Under the pieces are notes generated by a model. It worked only from the letters and a program-made list of their open reading frames with translations. It did not search any database and was not told the origin of the DNA. Of a DNA stretch of 64,000 nucleotides, positions 52,302 through 61,066 are shown piece after piece (within the stretch, counting starts at the first letter, position 1; the number at the start of each line of letters is the position of its first letter). The position numbers and the translations under genes are program-made. This stretch comes from Stenotrophomonas maltophilia (lineage in GTDB: Bacteria; Pseudomonadota; Gammaproteobacteria; Xanthomonadales; Xanthomonadaceae). Location: contig NZ_CP154630.1 of assembly GCF_039555535.1 (NCBI RefSeq), positions 1,191,001-1,255,000 on the forward strand, written 5' to 3'.

Positions 52302-54356
52302 TCAGCGGATCGGCGTGAAGCGGATGGCCTGCCCACCGCCCGGCGCCAGCACCAGCGTCAGGGCATCGGCGCTGGTCACCTCGCGGGTTTCCCGGGCGAA
52401 TGCGAACGGGTTGCTGCGGAAGTCGGCGCCGTCACCATCGCGGTAGATCTCTGCGCGATAGCGCACGCCGGGTTCCAGGAAGCCCAGCGACACCGGCAGC
52501 ACGCGGCCGTGTTCATCGGTGATGCTGCCGAGGAACCAGTCGCGGCTGTTGCGGTCGCGGCGCACGATGGTCACGTAGTCGCCCACTTCGCCATCGAGCA
52601 CGCGGCTCTGCTCCCAGTCCACCGCCACGTCCTCGATGAAGCGGAACGCCTCGCGGTGCTGCAGGTAGTGCTCGGGCAGGTCGGCGGCCATCTGGATCGG
52701 GCTGTACAACACCACGTACAGGGCAAGCTGGCGGGCCAGCGTGCTGGGGATGGCCAGGCCGTGGCGGCCCTTCAGGCTGAGGATGCCGGGGGTGTAATCC
52801 ATCGGCCCGGCCAGCATCCGGGTGAAGACCAGGTTGACCTCGTGCTCCGGCGGGTTCGGCGGCTGGCCCCAGGCGTTGTACTCCATGCCGCGCGCGCCTT
52901 CGCGAGAGATCCAGTTGGGGTAGGTGCGGCGCAGGCCGGTGTCCTTGATCGGCTCATGCGGGTTCACCGACAGGTGCCGGCGCGCGGCCTCCTGCACCAC
53001 CTTCAGGTGATGGCGGGCCATGAACTGCCCGTCGTGCCACTCGCGCCAGAGCGGGCCGCCGGCTGGGTTGCGGCGGTCGACCTGGCCATCGTCGCAGACG
53101 TAGCCGGTCTTGAACTGGTCCACGCCCAGCCGTGCGTACAGGTCCAGCGCGGCGCCCAGCTGATCCTCGTAGTGCTCGATGGCGCAGCCGGTTTCGTGGT
53201 GGCCGATCAGGTGCACGCCCTTTTTCAGGCCATACGCCGACAGCGCGTCGATATCGAAATCGGGCGTGGCGCGGGTGAAATCGAATTCGTAGCCGTTGCC
53301 CACCCACATGCCGTCCCAGCCGGGATTCCAGCCTTCCACCAGCACGCCACGGAAGCCGTGCGCAGCGGCGAAGTCGATCACCTTCTTCGTCTTGGCGGTG
53401 GTGGCCGCATGCTTCGGCCCGGTCGCCCAGCTCTCGTTGTCCAGGTGCATCGACCACCACACGCCCAGGTACTTGGCTGGCTTCACCCAGCTCACGTCGC
53501 CCAGCGCGTTGGGCTCGTTGAGGTTGAGGATCAGGTCCGATTCGACCAGCCCACCTGCGCGGTCAGCAATCTGCAGCGTGCGCCACGGTGTGGCGAAGGG
53601 CAGGGCGCGGCGCACCTTCCAGCCTTCGGCCGCAGGCGAAAGCTGCGCGCGCAGGCGCTGGCCCTCGGTGCGGCGTAGCCACATGCCGGCGTAGTCCACC
53701 AGCGCGGCCTCGTGGATTGCCACGTGCAGGCCATCGCGGCTGCGCAGGGTCATCGGCGTATGTACCAGCGGCACTTCGCGCAGCGGGGTGCGCTGGTACA
53801 GGTATTCGTAGTGGATCGGCTCGCCGGCCAGAATCCACCAGGCGGTCGATTCCGGCGCGATGGCGAACTCGGTCAGCTCGTCATCGATGATCGCCTCGCG
53901 CAGGTTGGGCTGCTCGGGGAACACATAGCGGAAGCCGAGGCCGTCGTCATAGACGCGGAACACCACATCCAGGCGGCGCTTGTTGCCGGTGTTCTCGGCC
54001 AGCTGAACTGTCAGTTCGTTGAAGTGGTTTCGGGTGAGCCGGCGCTCGCCCCAGGGCTGTTCCCAGCGGTCGTCGACGCTGCGTTGCTGCTGGCCGATCA
54101 CCGCGAAATCACGATCCAGCCGGCCGTCGCGCAGGGCGAAGCCCAGCTTCGAATCCTCCACCACGGTCTGGCCGAAACGCTCGACGCGATAGCGCGCCGT
54201 GCCGCCGTCCAGCACCAGGCTGGCCCTGAGCACTTTGCCCGGCGATTCGACGCTGACAACCTGCGGCGCAGCCTGCGACAGCGCCGCCATTCCCAGCAAT
54301 GCCAGGCCGAACACATGCGCGAGCGCGCTGCGTACAGCAGTGGGTGACATCGGCAT
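52302..54356 (-). CDS. GH97-family glycoside hydrolase (SusB-like alpha-glucosidase)
   Basis: The 684-residue exported enzyme has a signal peptide (VFGLALLGMAALSQA). GH97 marks are SPGKVLRASLVLDGG, DDGLGFRYVFPEQP and an (alpha/beta)8 part with LVEGWNPGWDGMWVGN, LIGHHETGCAIEHYE, SVNPHEPIKDTGLRRTYPN and GMEYNAWG. The Glu in HHETG and NPHEP matches the residues that define the inverting, alpha-glucosidase-like branch (SusB) rather than the retaining one. Start codons at 54356 and 54350 both have GGGAGGGG upstream. It diverges from the six-hairpin gene over the third operator. Confidence 0.9.
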   Translation of the reverse strand: MPMSPTAVRSALAHVFGLALLGMAALSQAAPQVVSVESPGKVLRASLVLDGGTARYRVERFGQTVVEDSKLGFALRDGRLDRDFAVIGQQQRSVDDRWEQPWGERRLTRNHFNELTVQLAENTGNKRRLDVVFRVYDDGLGFRYVFPEQPNLREAIIDDELTEFAIAPESTAWWILAGEPIHYEYLYQRTPLREVPLVHTPMTLRSRDGLHVAIHEAALVDYAGMWLRRTEGQRLRAQLSPAAEGWKVRRALPFATPWRTLQIADRAGGLVESDLILNLNEPNALGDVSWVKPAKYLGVWWSMHLDNESWATGPKHAATTAKTKKVIDFAAAHGFRGVLVEGWNPGWDGMWVGNGYEFDFTRATPDFDIDALSAYGLKKGVHLIGHHETGCAIEHYEDQLGAALDLYARLGVDQFKTGYVCDDGQVDRRNPAGGPLWREWHDGQFMARHHLKVVQEAARRHLSVNPHEPIKDTGLRRTYPNWISREGARGMEYNAWGQPPNPPEHEVNLVFTRMLAGPMDYTPGILSLKGRHGLAIPSTLARQLALYVVLYSPIQMAADLPEHYLQHREAFRFIEDVAVDWEQSRVLDGEVGDYVTIVRRDRNSRDWFLGSITDEHGRVLPVSLGFLEPGVRYRAEIYRDGDGADFRSNPFAFARETREVTSADALTLVLAPGGGQAIRFTPIR

Positions 54357-54429
54357 TTCCCCTCCCAAGGCGCCGTTGGCAGACCCGGACCATAAGCCAG
54401 CGCAGCCGGCGCGCTACCGCGCAGCGCCA

Positions 54430-54444
54430 TGAATACGTATGCAG
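54430..54444. promoter_or_regulatory. Operator copy 3 in the divergent GH97/six-hairpin promoter region
   Basis: Exact TGAATACGTATGCAG on the plus strand. It is 74 nt from the GH97 start and 150 nt from the six-hairpin start, so it could control both units. Confidence 0.85.
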
Positions 54445-54593
54445 CTGGGCGCAGTCGACAGCCCCGCGTCTACCATGGGGCCAAGGCCCCTTGAGGGAGG
54501 GGCCGCGCCCGCCCGCCGGCAACGACGGTACGGACCTACAACGCGTGCAGAGAGGGAGGGAGGCCGACGGGCGCAAGCCGGTCCGCCGCTTCG

Positions 54594-56786
54594 ATGCTGA
54601 AGATCATTTGCCTGACCGCTGCCCTTGGGGCAGCGCTGGGATCGACCGCGCAGGCGGCCGACCTGCAATTCGACGGCCGCCACGCGCGCGCCGAAGCCGC
54701 TGCCAACGGCAGCTTCGTGCTGCATGCGCCGAAGGGGGCAGTCCAGATCGCAGCCGCACCGATGCGCAGCCGCACCGGCAGCGTGATGTTCGATGCACTG
54801 TTCGCGCTTGCCCAGCAGGAGATGGACCAGGACCGCGTGGACGCGATCCGTGATCCTGCCTTCGACGAAGGCAGGCCGGTGCCGTGCGAGTGTTTCCAGA
54901 CCGGCGCACGCTGGCCCTATGTCTGGACCCGCGATGTCAGCTTCGCCGCCGACCTGGCGCTGGCGCGGCTGGACCCCCTGCGCACCCGTCAGTCGCTGCA
55001 GTTCAAGCTGTCGGCGGCGCGCGACGGGCACACGCCCGGCCTGTTCGTGGCGCAGGACACCGGTTCCGGCGGCAGCTGGCCGATCAGCAGCGACCGCGTG
55101 GTGTGGTTCCTGGCCGCGCGCCACCTGCTGGATGATCCGGCGTTTGCCGATCAGGTCTGGCAGGCGCTGCAGGGTACGCTGGCGCAGGACCGGGCGATGG
55201 TGTTCGACGCGCAGATGGGCCTGTACCGCGGCGAGACCTCGTTCCTGGACTGGCGTGAGCAGACCTATCCGGACTGGACCCGCGAGGATGTGCGTTTCAT
55301 CGGTGATTCCTATGCGTTGTCCACCAACGTGCTGCACTACCAGGCGCTGCGCCTGGCCGAGCAGCTGGCCGCCCAACGCGGTGACGCCCGTGCGGCCGAA
55401 TACAGGGCCTGGGCCGACGCGCTGGCGCAGCAGATCGATGCGCGCTTCTGGCGCGAGGACATCGGCCTGTACATGAGCTACATCGGTGAAGCCGCGCACC
55501 CGGTGCCGTATGCCAAGGTGGATCTGCTCGGCCTGTCGCTGGGCATCCTGGCCGACGTGCTGCCGCCCGAGCGTGCGCGCCGTGCGCTGGCGGCGTACCC
55601 GATCGGGCCGGCTGGCAGCCCGGTGGTCTGGCCGCAGGAAGCGCAGCAGCCGATCTACCACAACCGTGCGATCTGGCCGTTCGTCAGCGCCTATTCGCTG
55701 CGTGCAGCGCGGCAGCTGGACGATGCGCCGCGCATCGCCGCCGAGATCCGCTCGCTGATGCAGGGTGCCGCGCTGGCCGGTTCCAACATGGAGAACTACG
55801 AGCTGGTCAGCCAGGCGGTGCATGTCGAGGAAGGCGCGCTGAGCGGCCCGGTGGTCAATTCCGAGCGGCAGCTGTGGTCGGTGGCGGGGTACCTGTCGAT
55901 GGTGGTCGAAGGTGTATTCGGCGTGCAGGACGATGGCAGCGTGCAGCCCAAACTGCCGGCCAGCCTGGTGCCCGAGCTGTTCGGCAAGCAGCGCCGCATC
56001 ACCTTGGAGGCCAACGGCAAGCGCTACGTGCTGGAGCGCCCGCAGACCGTAAGCGATGGCCTGCTGGTGTCAGGCAGGACCACCACGCGTGGCAGCATCA
56101 CGACGGTGCAGCTGGTCGCCGCCCCGGCAGCAACTGGTTTCGCTGCCACGACTGCGGATGCCAACGCCCGTGCGCCGGTCACGCCGGTGGCACCGCAGGC
56201 CCTGCGCAAGGGCGCGGGTTGGAACGTTGCGGTGGCAGCCGATCAGGTGCTGTGGAAGGACGGCAAGGCAGTCACTGCCAGCAACGGCGTGGCGCGCATC
56301 AGCGACGATGGCCTGCAGCACTGCCTCAGCCTGACCCGCCGCGAAGGCCGGCTGGAATCGCTGCACAGCCCGATGGTCTGTGTCGGGCCGGAGCAGCGGC
56401 TGAAAGGGGGACAGCGCTGGCAGTTCACTTCGGCCAAGGCCGGGCACGTACGCCTGCGGTTGCAGTACGCCAACCCGAACGGGCCGATCAATACGGGCGT
56501 CACCGCTGCGGTGAAGCAGCTGGCGCTGCAGTGCGCGGGCCAGCCGCTGCAACGGCACACGGTTGCCTTGCCGCACAGCGTGGCCGTTCAGGATTCCACG
56601 GCGGCGACGTTCGCAGTACCCAAGGGACCGTGCACGGTCACGCTTGAAGAGGGTTTCAACATGAGCGCGCTGGAACACTTCGCGCATTACACCGGTGGCA
56701 AGGGCGGGCGCGACGGTGTGCTCAACCAGGCGCAGGTGCTGGCATTGAAGGTGGTGCAGGTGGCCGTGGAAGAGGGCGCACGATGA
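54594..56786 (+). CDS. Exported six-hairpin glycosidase-like protein
   Basis: The 730-residue protein has a signal peptide (MLKIICLTAALGAALGSTAQA). Its large central domain is of six-hairpin ((alpha/alpha)6) type: YVWTRDVSFAADLALARL, GSWPISSDRVVWFLAARHL, SMYLYRGETSFLDWREQ-like segment (as GLYRGETSFLDWREQ), VWPQEAQQPIYHNRAIWPFV. A C-terminal part is probably beta-rich. The catalytic acids and family number cannot be fixed from sequence; an exo-acting alpha-glucosidase is likely from context. The start has GAGAGGGAGGGAGG about 30 nt upstream. It overlaps the MFS gene by 4 nt, heading a three-gene operon. Confidence 0.82.
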   Translation: MLKIICLTAALGAALGSTAQAADLQFDGRHARAEAAANGSFVLHAPKGAVQIAAAPMRSRTGSVMFDALFALAQQEMDQDRVDAIRDPAFDEGRPVPCECFQTGARWPYVWTRDVSFAADLALARLDPLRTRQSLQFKLSAARDGHTPGLFVAQDTGSGGSWPISSDRVVWFLAARHLLDDPAFADQVWQALQGTLAQDRAMVFDAQMGLYRGETSFLDWREQTYPDWTREDVRFIGDSYALSTNVLHYQALRLAEQLAAQRGDARAAEYRAWADALAQQIDARFWREDIGLYMSYIGEAAHPVPYAKVDLLGLSLGILADVLPPERARRALAAYPIGPAGSPVVWPQEAQQPIYHNRAIWPFVSAYSLRAARQLDDAPRIAAEIRSLMQGAALAGSNMENYELVSQAVHVEEGALSGPVVNSERQLWSVAGYLSMVVEGVFGVQDDGSVQPKLPASLVPELFGKQRRITLEANGKRYVLERPQTVSDGLLVSGRTTTRGSITTVQLVAAPAATGFAATTADANARAPVTPVAPQALRKGAGWNVAVAADQVLWKDGKAVTASNGVARISDDGLQHCLSLTRREGRLESLHSPMVCVGPEQRLKGGQRWQFTSAKAGHVRLRLQYANPNGPINTGVTAAVKQLALQCAGQPLQRHTVALPHSVAVQDSTAATFAVPKGPCTVTLEEGFNMSALEHFAHYTGGKGGRDGVLNQAQVLALKVVQVAVEEGAR

Positions 56787-58270
56787 ATCGTCCCGCCAAA
56801 CCGCAGCTGTCGTTCTGGCAGATCTGGAACATGTGTTTCGGCTTCCTTGGCATCCAGTTCGGTTTCGCGCTGCAGAATGCCAATGCCAGCCGCATCTTCG
56901 AGACGCTGGGCGCGGACATCGAGGCGGTGCCCGGGCTGTGGATCGCCGCACCGCTGACCGGCCTGCTGGTGCAGCCGGTGATCGGCTACCTGTCCGACCG
57001 CACGTGGACGCGCTGGGGCCGCCGCCGTCCGTTCTTCATGATCGGTGCGGTGCTGACCACGCTTGCCCTGCTGGTGATGCCGAACTCGCCGACGCTGTGG
57101 ATCGCCGCCGGCACGCTGTGGGTGCTCGACGCTTCGATCAACGTGTCGATGGAACCGTTCCGAGCCTTCGTGGGCGACCAGCTGGCACCGCGGCAGCGGC
57201 CCACCGGCTATGCGATGCAGAGCTTCTTCATCGGCGTGGGCGCGATTGTCGCCAGCTTCCTGCCGTTCATCCTTGCCCACTTCGGCGTGGCCAATACGGC
57301 TGCCGCCGGTGAAGTGCCGGACACCGTGCGCTATGCGTTCTACTTCGGCGCGGTGGTGCTGCTGGCGGCGATCACCTGGACGGTGGTCAGTACCCGCGAG
57401 TATTCGCCGGCACAGCTGGCTGCATTCGATGATGCCGAGCCACCTTCGCACCATGCCGCGCGCGCTGTCAGCGGACCGGCACCGTGGACGCAGGTGGCGC
57501 TGTGGCTGGGGCTGGGCGTGCTGCTGGCCCTGCTGATCGCCTGGCGCCAGGGTGACAGGATGCTGTACGTGCTGGCGGGACTGTGTGCAGGCTACGGCCT
57601 GCTGCTGGCCGTGGCCCGCGCGCTGCCTGGCACGCATATGCTGGCCGCCATCGTCGGCGACCTGCGAGCGATGCCGGTGACCATGCGGCGGCTGGCCTGG
57701 GTGCAGTTCTTCTCGTGGTTCGCGCTGTTCGCAATGTGGATCTACACCACCGCGGCGGTGGCTGGTGTCCACTTCGGTTCGGCCGACCCGAAGACGGCGG
57801 CCTACAACGAGGGCGCCAACTGGGTGGGCGTACTGTTCGGCGCCTACAACGGCTTCGCTGCGCTGGCTGCGGTACTGATTCCACCGATGGTGCGTGCCAT
57901 CGGCCTGCGCTGGAGCCACCTGGTCAACCTGTGGTTGGGTGGCGCCGGTCTGGTGTCGCTGATGTTCATCCGCGACCCGCACTGGCTGTTGCTGTCGATG
58001 GTCGGCGTCGGCTTCGCCTGGGCGTCGATCCTGTCGCTGCCGTATGCGCTGCTGTCCGACAGCGTGCCGGCGTCGAAGATGGGCGTGTACATGGGCATCT
58101 TCAATTTCTTCATCGTGATCCCGCAGCTGGTCGCGGCCAGCGCGCTCGGCTTTGCGCTGCGCGCGTGGCTGGGTGGCCAGCCGATGCATGTGCTGGTACT
58201 GGGCGGCTGCAGCCTGTTCGTCGCCGGCCTGTGCGTGCTGCGGGTTCCGTCCCGTCCGGAGGTGGTGTGA
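56783..58270 (+). CDS. MFS/GPH-type sugar transporter (maltose-like)
   Basis: The 495-residue inner-membrane carrier has about 12 helices. The N-terminus WQIWNMCFGFLGIQFGFALQNANASRIFETLG, the loop SDRTWTRWGRRRPFFMIG (MFS signature between helices 2 and 3), and SMEPFRAFVGD match MalY/sucrose-type sugar:proton symporters. The substrate is inferred as maltose or glucose oligomers from the flanking hydrolases. It overlaps the six-hairpin gene by 4 nt and the amylase by 1 nt, so all three are translationally coupled. Confidence 0.9.
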   Translation: MNRPAKPQLSFWQIWNMCFGFLGIQFGFALQNANASRIFETLGADIEAVPGLWIAAPLTGLLVQPVIGYLSDRTWTRWGRRRPFFMIGAVLTTLALLVMPNSPTLWIAAGTLWVLDASINVSMEPFRAFVGDQLAPRQRPTGYAMQSFFIGVGAIVASFLPFILAHFGVANTAAAGEVPDTVRYAFYFGAVVLLAAITWTVVSTREYSPAQLAAFDDAEPPSHHAARAVSGPAPWTQVALWLGLGVLLALLIAWRQGDRMLYVLAGLCAGYGLLLAVARALPGTHMLAAIVGDLRAMPVTMRRLAWVQFFSWFALFAMWIYTTAAVAGVHFGSADPKTAAYNEGANWVGVLFGAYNGFAALAAVLIPPMVRAIGLRWSHLVNLWLGGAGLVSLMFIRDPHWLLLSMVGVGFAWASILSLPYALLSDSVPASKMGVYMGIFNFFIVIPQLVAASALGFALRAWLGGQPMHVLVLGGCSLFVAGLCVLRVPSRPEVV

Positions 58271-59985
58271 TGCGTGCTGCGTTGGCTGTTGCTGTTTCCC
58301 TTGCCCTGTTCGCCGGCCAGGCCGTGGCCACTCCGCGCCCGGACTACGTTGGTACCACCGAGCCGTTCGCCAGCGATGCGGTGTACTTCGTGGTCACCGA
58401 CCGCTTCGTCAATGGCGATCCCTCCAACGATCACCGCGACCAGGGTGGCAAGCACCGCACCTTCGATATCCCGGTGCCGTGCCCGGACAAGGTGGACGGC
58501 AACATCGGCTACCTCGGCGGTGACTTCCGCGGCGTGCTCGACAATGCGCAGTACATCCGCAGCCTGGGTTTCGGTGCGGTATGGATCACGCCGATCGTCG
58601 ACAACCCGGATGAAGCCTTCACCGGCAGCAAGCCGATCAGCTGCACCAGCACGCTGACCGACCGCGGCAAGACCGGCTACCACGGCTACTGGGGCATCAA
58701 CTTCTACACACTCGACGAGCACCTGCCGAGCAAGGACCTGGACTTCGCCGGCCTGACCAAGGGCCTGCACGGCGCCGGCCTGAAGGTGGTGCTGGACATC
58801 GTCGGCAACCACGGTTCGCCGGCCTGGACCATGCCCACGCGGCAACCGCAGTTCGGCCAGATCTTCGACAAGGATGGAACGCTGATTGCCGACCACCAGA
58901 ACCTGCCGCCGCAGAAGCTGGACCCGAAGCACAACCCGCTGCACGCGTTCTACAACAACATCGGTCCGGTCGACAGCAAGGACGGTTCGATCTTCGATGG
59001 CAACCTGGCCGAGCTGTCCGACTTCAACCAGGACAATCCGGCGGTGATGGACTACCTGGTCGGTGCTTATCTGCAATGGACCGCGCAGGGCGTGGACGCG
59101 CTGCGCATCGACACCATCGGCTGGCTGCCGCACCCGTGGTGGCACGCCTTCGTCAAGCGAATCCGCGCCGAGCACCCGGGCATGTTCATGTTCGGCGAAG
59201 CGTTCGACTACGATGCCGCGCGCATCGCCGAGCACACCTGGCCGGCCAATGCGAACGTGAGCGTGCTCGATTTCCCGCTGCGTGGCGCGCTGGAGCAGAC
59301 CTTCGGCACTGCCGGAAAAGGCTTTGAGATGCTGGCCGAGCCGCTGCACCTGAGCGGTGGTCCGTACGCCAACCCGTACGAGCTGATGAGCTTCTACGAC
59401 AACCACGACATGCCGCGCCTGCAGGCCAGTGACAACGGCTTCATCGACGCGCACAACTGGCTGTTCACCGCGCGTGGCATTCCGGTGCTCTATTACGGCT
59501 CGGAGACCGGTTTCATGCGTGGCCGCGCCGAGCACGCCGGCAACCGCGCCTACTTCGGCCAGCCGCGTGTGGATGCGGCGCCGAAGAGCCCCATCTTCGC
59601 GCCGCTGCAGCGTATCGCGCGACTGCGTGAAGCCACCCCGGCGCTGCAGCGCGGCCTGCAGGTGAACGAGCGCCTGCAGGGTGATGAGGCGGTGTTCTTC
59701 CGTGTGCTGCAGCAGGGCGAGGTGGCGCAGACCGCGCTGGTGCTGCTGAACAAGGGCGACCAGGCCAGGAGCTTCACCGTGGCGCGTTACGTCCAGGCTG
59801 GCCGCTGGCGTGATGCGCTGGACGGCGGTTCGTTGCAGGTGGATGCCTCCCTGAAGGCCGAAGTGCCTGCGCATGGCGTGAAGGTGTACGTGCTGGATGC
59901 CGCCGTGCAGCAGCCAGCGCTGCAGGTCGAGCTGGACAAGGCGATGACCGACCAGAAGGCTCGGGACCAGCGTCTGGGACGGTGA
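58270..59985 (+). CDS. Exported GH13 alpha-amylase-family enzyme
   Basis: The 571-residue enzyme has a signal peptide (about residues 1-20, LAVAVSLALFAGQAVA). The GH13 core has a Asn/Asp-rich start FVVTDRFVNGDPSND (seen as VYFVVTDRFVNGDP), catalytic Asp281 (DALRIDTIGW), Glu310 (FGEAFDYD) and Asp380 (FYDNHDMPR), and a C-terminal beta domain. It degrades starch or maltodextrins outside the inner membrane; the exact product pattern cannot be told. The ATG overlaps the MFS stop (TGATG). It ends the operon, before a repeat cluster. Confidence 0.92.
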   Translation: MRAALAVAVSLALFAGQAVATPRPDYVGTTEPFASDAVYFVVTDRFVNGDPSNDHRDQGGKHRTFDIPVPCPDKVDGNIGYLGGDFRGVLDNAQYIRSLGFGAVWITPIVDNPDEAFTGSKPISCTSTLTDRGKTGYHGYWGINFYTLDEHLPSKDLDFAGLTKGLHGAGLKVVLDIVGNHGSPAWTMPTRQPQFGQIFDKDGTLIADHQNLPPQKLDPKHNPLHAFYNNIGPVDSKDGSIFDGNLAELSDFNQDNPAVMDYLVGAYLQWTAQGVDALRIDTIGWLPHPWWHAFVKRIRAEHPGMFMFGEAFDYDAARIAEHTWPANANVSVLDFPLRGALEQTFGTAGKGFEMLAEPLHLSGGPYANPYELMSFYDNHDMPRLQASDNGFIDAHNWLFTARGIPVLYYGSETGFMRGRAEHAGNRAYFGQPRVDAAPKSPIFAPLQRIARLREATPALQRGLQVNERLQGDEAVFFRVLQQGEVAQTALVLLNKGDQARSFTVARYVQAGRWRDALDGGSLQVDASLKAEVPAHGVKVYVLDAAVQQPALQVELDKAMTDQKARDQRLGR

Positions 59986-59992
59986 GGGCGCC

Positions 59993-60113
59993 GCCGGGCA
60001 TGGCCCGGCGCTACCGCTCTGGTAGGTGCCAACCTCGGTTGGCACTCCCGCTCTGGTAGATGCCAACCTTGGTTGGCACGCTCTTCGAGCAGTCGAGCAG
60101 GCTCGGCTCTACA
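59993..60113. repeat. Cluster of four GTAG/REP-type palindromes
   Basis: In order: a GCCGGGC/GCCCGGC palindrome, GTGCCAACC/GGTTGGCAC with GTAGG upstream, a second copy of that with GTAGA, and a GAGC/GCTC type with CTAC at the end. The two middle copies share a 10-base spacer, CTCTGGTAG-like, which mimics a direct repeat. Confidence 0.78.
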
Positions 60114-60142
60114 ATAGGAGCCCCTATCTCCCCGCCGTTGCC

Positions 60143-60529
60143 ATGACCGACCTCGCCCCGCAGACCCCGATCGAAACCCTGCTGAAGGCGGCGATGGACG
60201 GTGCCGTGCCGATCCGCGCCTTCATGGAGGCCTTCGTTGCCTCCGAGGTGGTGCTGCTGACCGGCAGCCTGGTAACCCCCGACGGCAGCGGCTTCGACCC
60301 GTTGCTGTTCGACAAGCAGGGCACCCTGCACGTGGCAGTGTTCACCGACCCGTCGCGGGTCGGCATTTACAGCCAGCAGGTCCCCCACCAGATCCGCTGG
60401 CTGATGCTGGACGTGCTGCGCCGCGTACCGGGTGGCTACGGCGTGGTGATCAACCCCGGCACGTCGCTGGGCTTCGAGATCTCGCCCAGCGGTATCGGCG
60501 AAATCCTGAAGGACTTCGCCCAGGGCTGA
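60143..60529 (+). CDS. SseB-family protein
   Basis: The 128-residue soluble protein shows the SseB pattern: TPIETLLKAAMDGAVPIRAFMEAFVASEVVLLTG, PLLFDKQGTLHVAVFTDPSRVG and NPGTSLGFEISPSGIGEIL. E. coli SseB enhances serine sensitivity; the biochemical role is not settled. The ATG at 60143 is used; the open frame before it covers repeats only. No operon partner is apparent. Confidence 0.82.
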   Translation: MTDLAPQTPIETLLKAAMDGAVPIRAFMEAFVASEVVLLTGSLVTPDGSGFDPLLFDKQGTLHVAVFTDPSRVGIYSQQVPHQIRWLMLDVLRRVPGGYGVVINPGTSLGFEISPSGIGEILKDFAQG

Positions 60530-60536
60530 TTGTCCT

Positions 60537-60605
60537 GTAGAGCCGAGCCCATGCTCGGCTGCCTTCCGCGCAATGCCTGATCAGTCGAGCACGGCTCGAC
60601 GCTAC
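60537..60605. repeat. SMAG-like palindrome pair
   Basis: GTAGAGCCGAGCCCATGCTC from 60537 and an inverted copy ending GCTAC at 60605. Confidence 0.82.
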
Positions 60606-60669
60606 AGAAGGCTTCCTTTCGAACGCCGTCCGTGATCCCCTTGGGCGACATCGGGATCGAGGCTTCGCC

Positions 60670-60984
60670 ATGGAACTCAGAGGACTACCCGCCGACGCGC
60701 CGGCACGATCACGCCATTCCCGCTCGGCCCTGATCTTCCTGATCGCGGCCATCGTTGCCGCCCTGGTGGCCATGCCGCTGCTGCGCGCGGTGGGCATGGT
60801 GCTGTGGCCGGTGTTCGTCATTGCCTGGCTGATCAACCTGGGCGCTGCCTGGCATCTGGCCCAGTGGGCGCGGCAGCAGGGGCGCTCGGCGTGGGCATTC
60901 GGATTGTTGGCGGCGCTGGGTACCGTCGCCTCGATCGTGGTGTACGTACTGCTGGCGTTGCTGGGACCGAAGGCCGCGCGCTGA
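60670..60984 (+). CDS. Small hypothetical membrane protein (104 aa)
   Basis: The 104-residue product has a short basic N-terminus and three hydrophobic segments at about residues 20-40 (ALIFLIAAIVAALVAMPLL), 44-62 and 76-98. No family is recognised. It lies between two SMAG clusters and has no close partner. The start at 60670 gives a compact protein with the first helix at residue 20. Confidence 0.65.
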   Translation: MELRGLPADAPARSRHSRSALIFLIAAIVAALVAMPLLRAVGMVLWPVFVIAWLINLGAAWHLAQWARQQGRSAWAFGLLAALGTVASIVVYVLLALLGPKAAR

Positions 60985-61007
60985 ATCCGCGCGGCCAGTC
61001 CGGGCCA

Positions 61008-61056
61008 TGTGCCGAGCATGGCTCGGCACTACAGTAGAGCCGAACCATGCTCGCCT
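61008..61056. repeat. SMAG-like palindrome cluster
   Basis: A GTGCCGAGCATGGCTCGGCAC palindrome followed by GTAGAGCCGAACCATGCTC, next to the end of the ABC/M1 gene. Confidence 0.78.
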
Positions 61057-61066
61057 GCTTGGGGCC

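Noticed and set aside
59993..60113. Possible short CRISPR-like direct repeat near 60020-60085
   Set aside because: Only two copies of a CTCTGGTAG-type unit, each palindromic; these are REP/SMAG repeats, and no cas genes are near.
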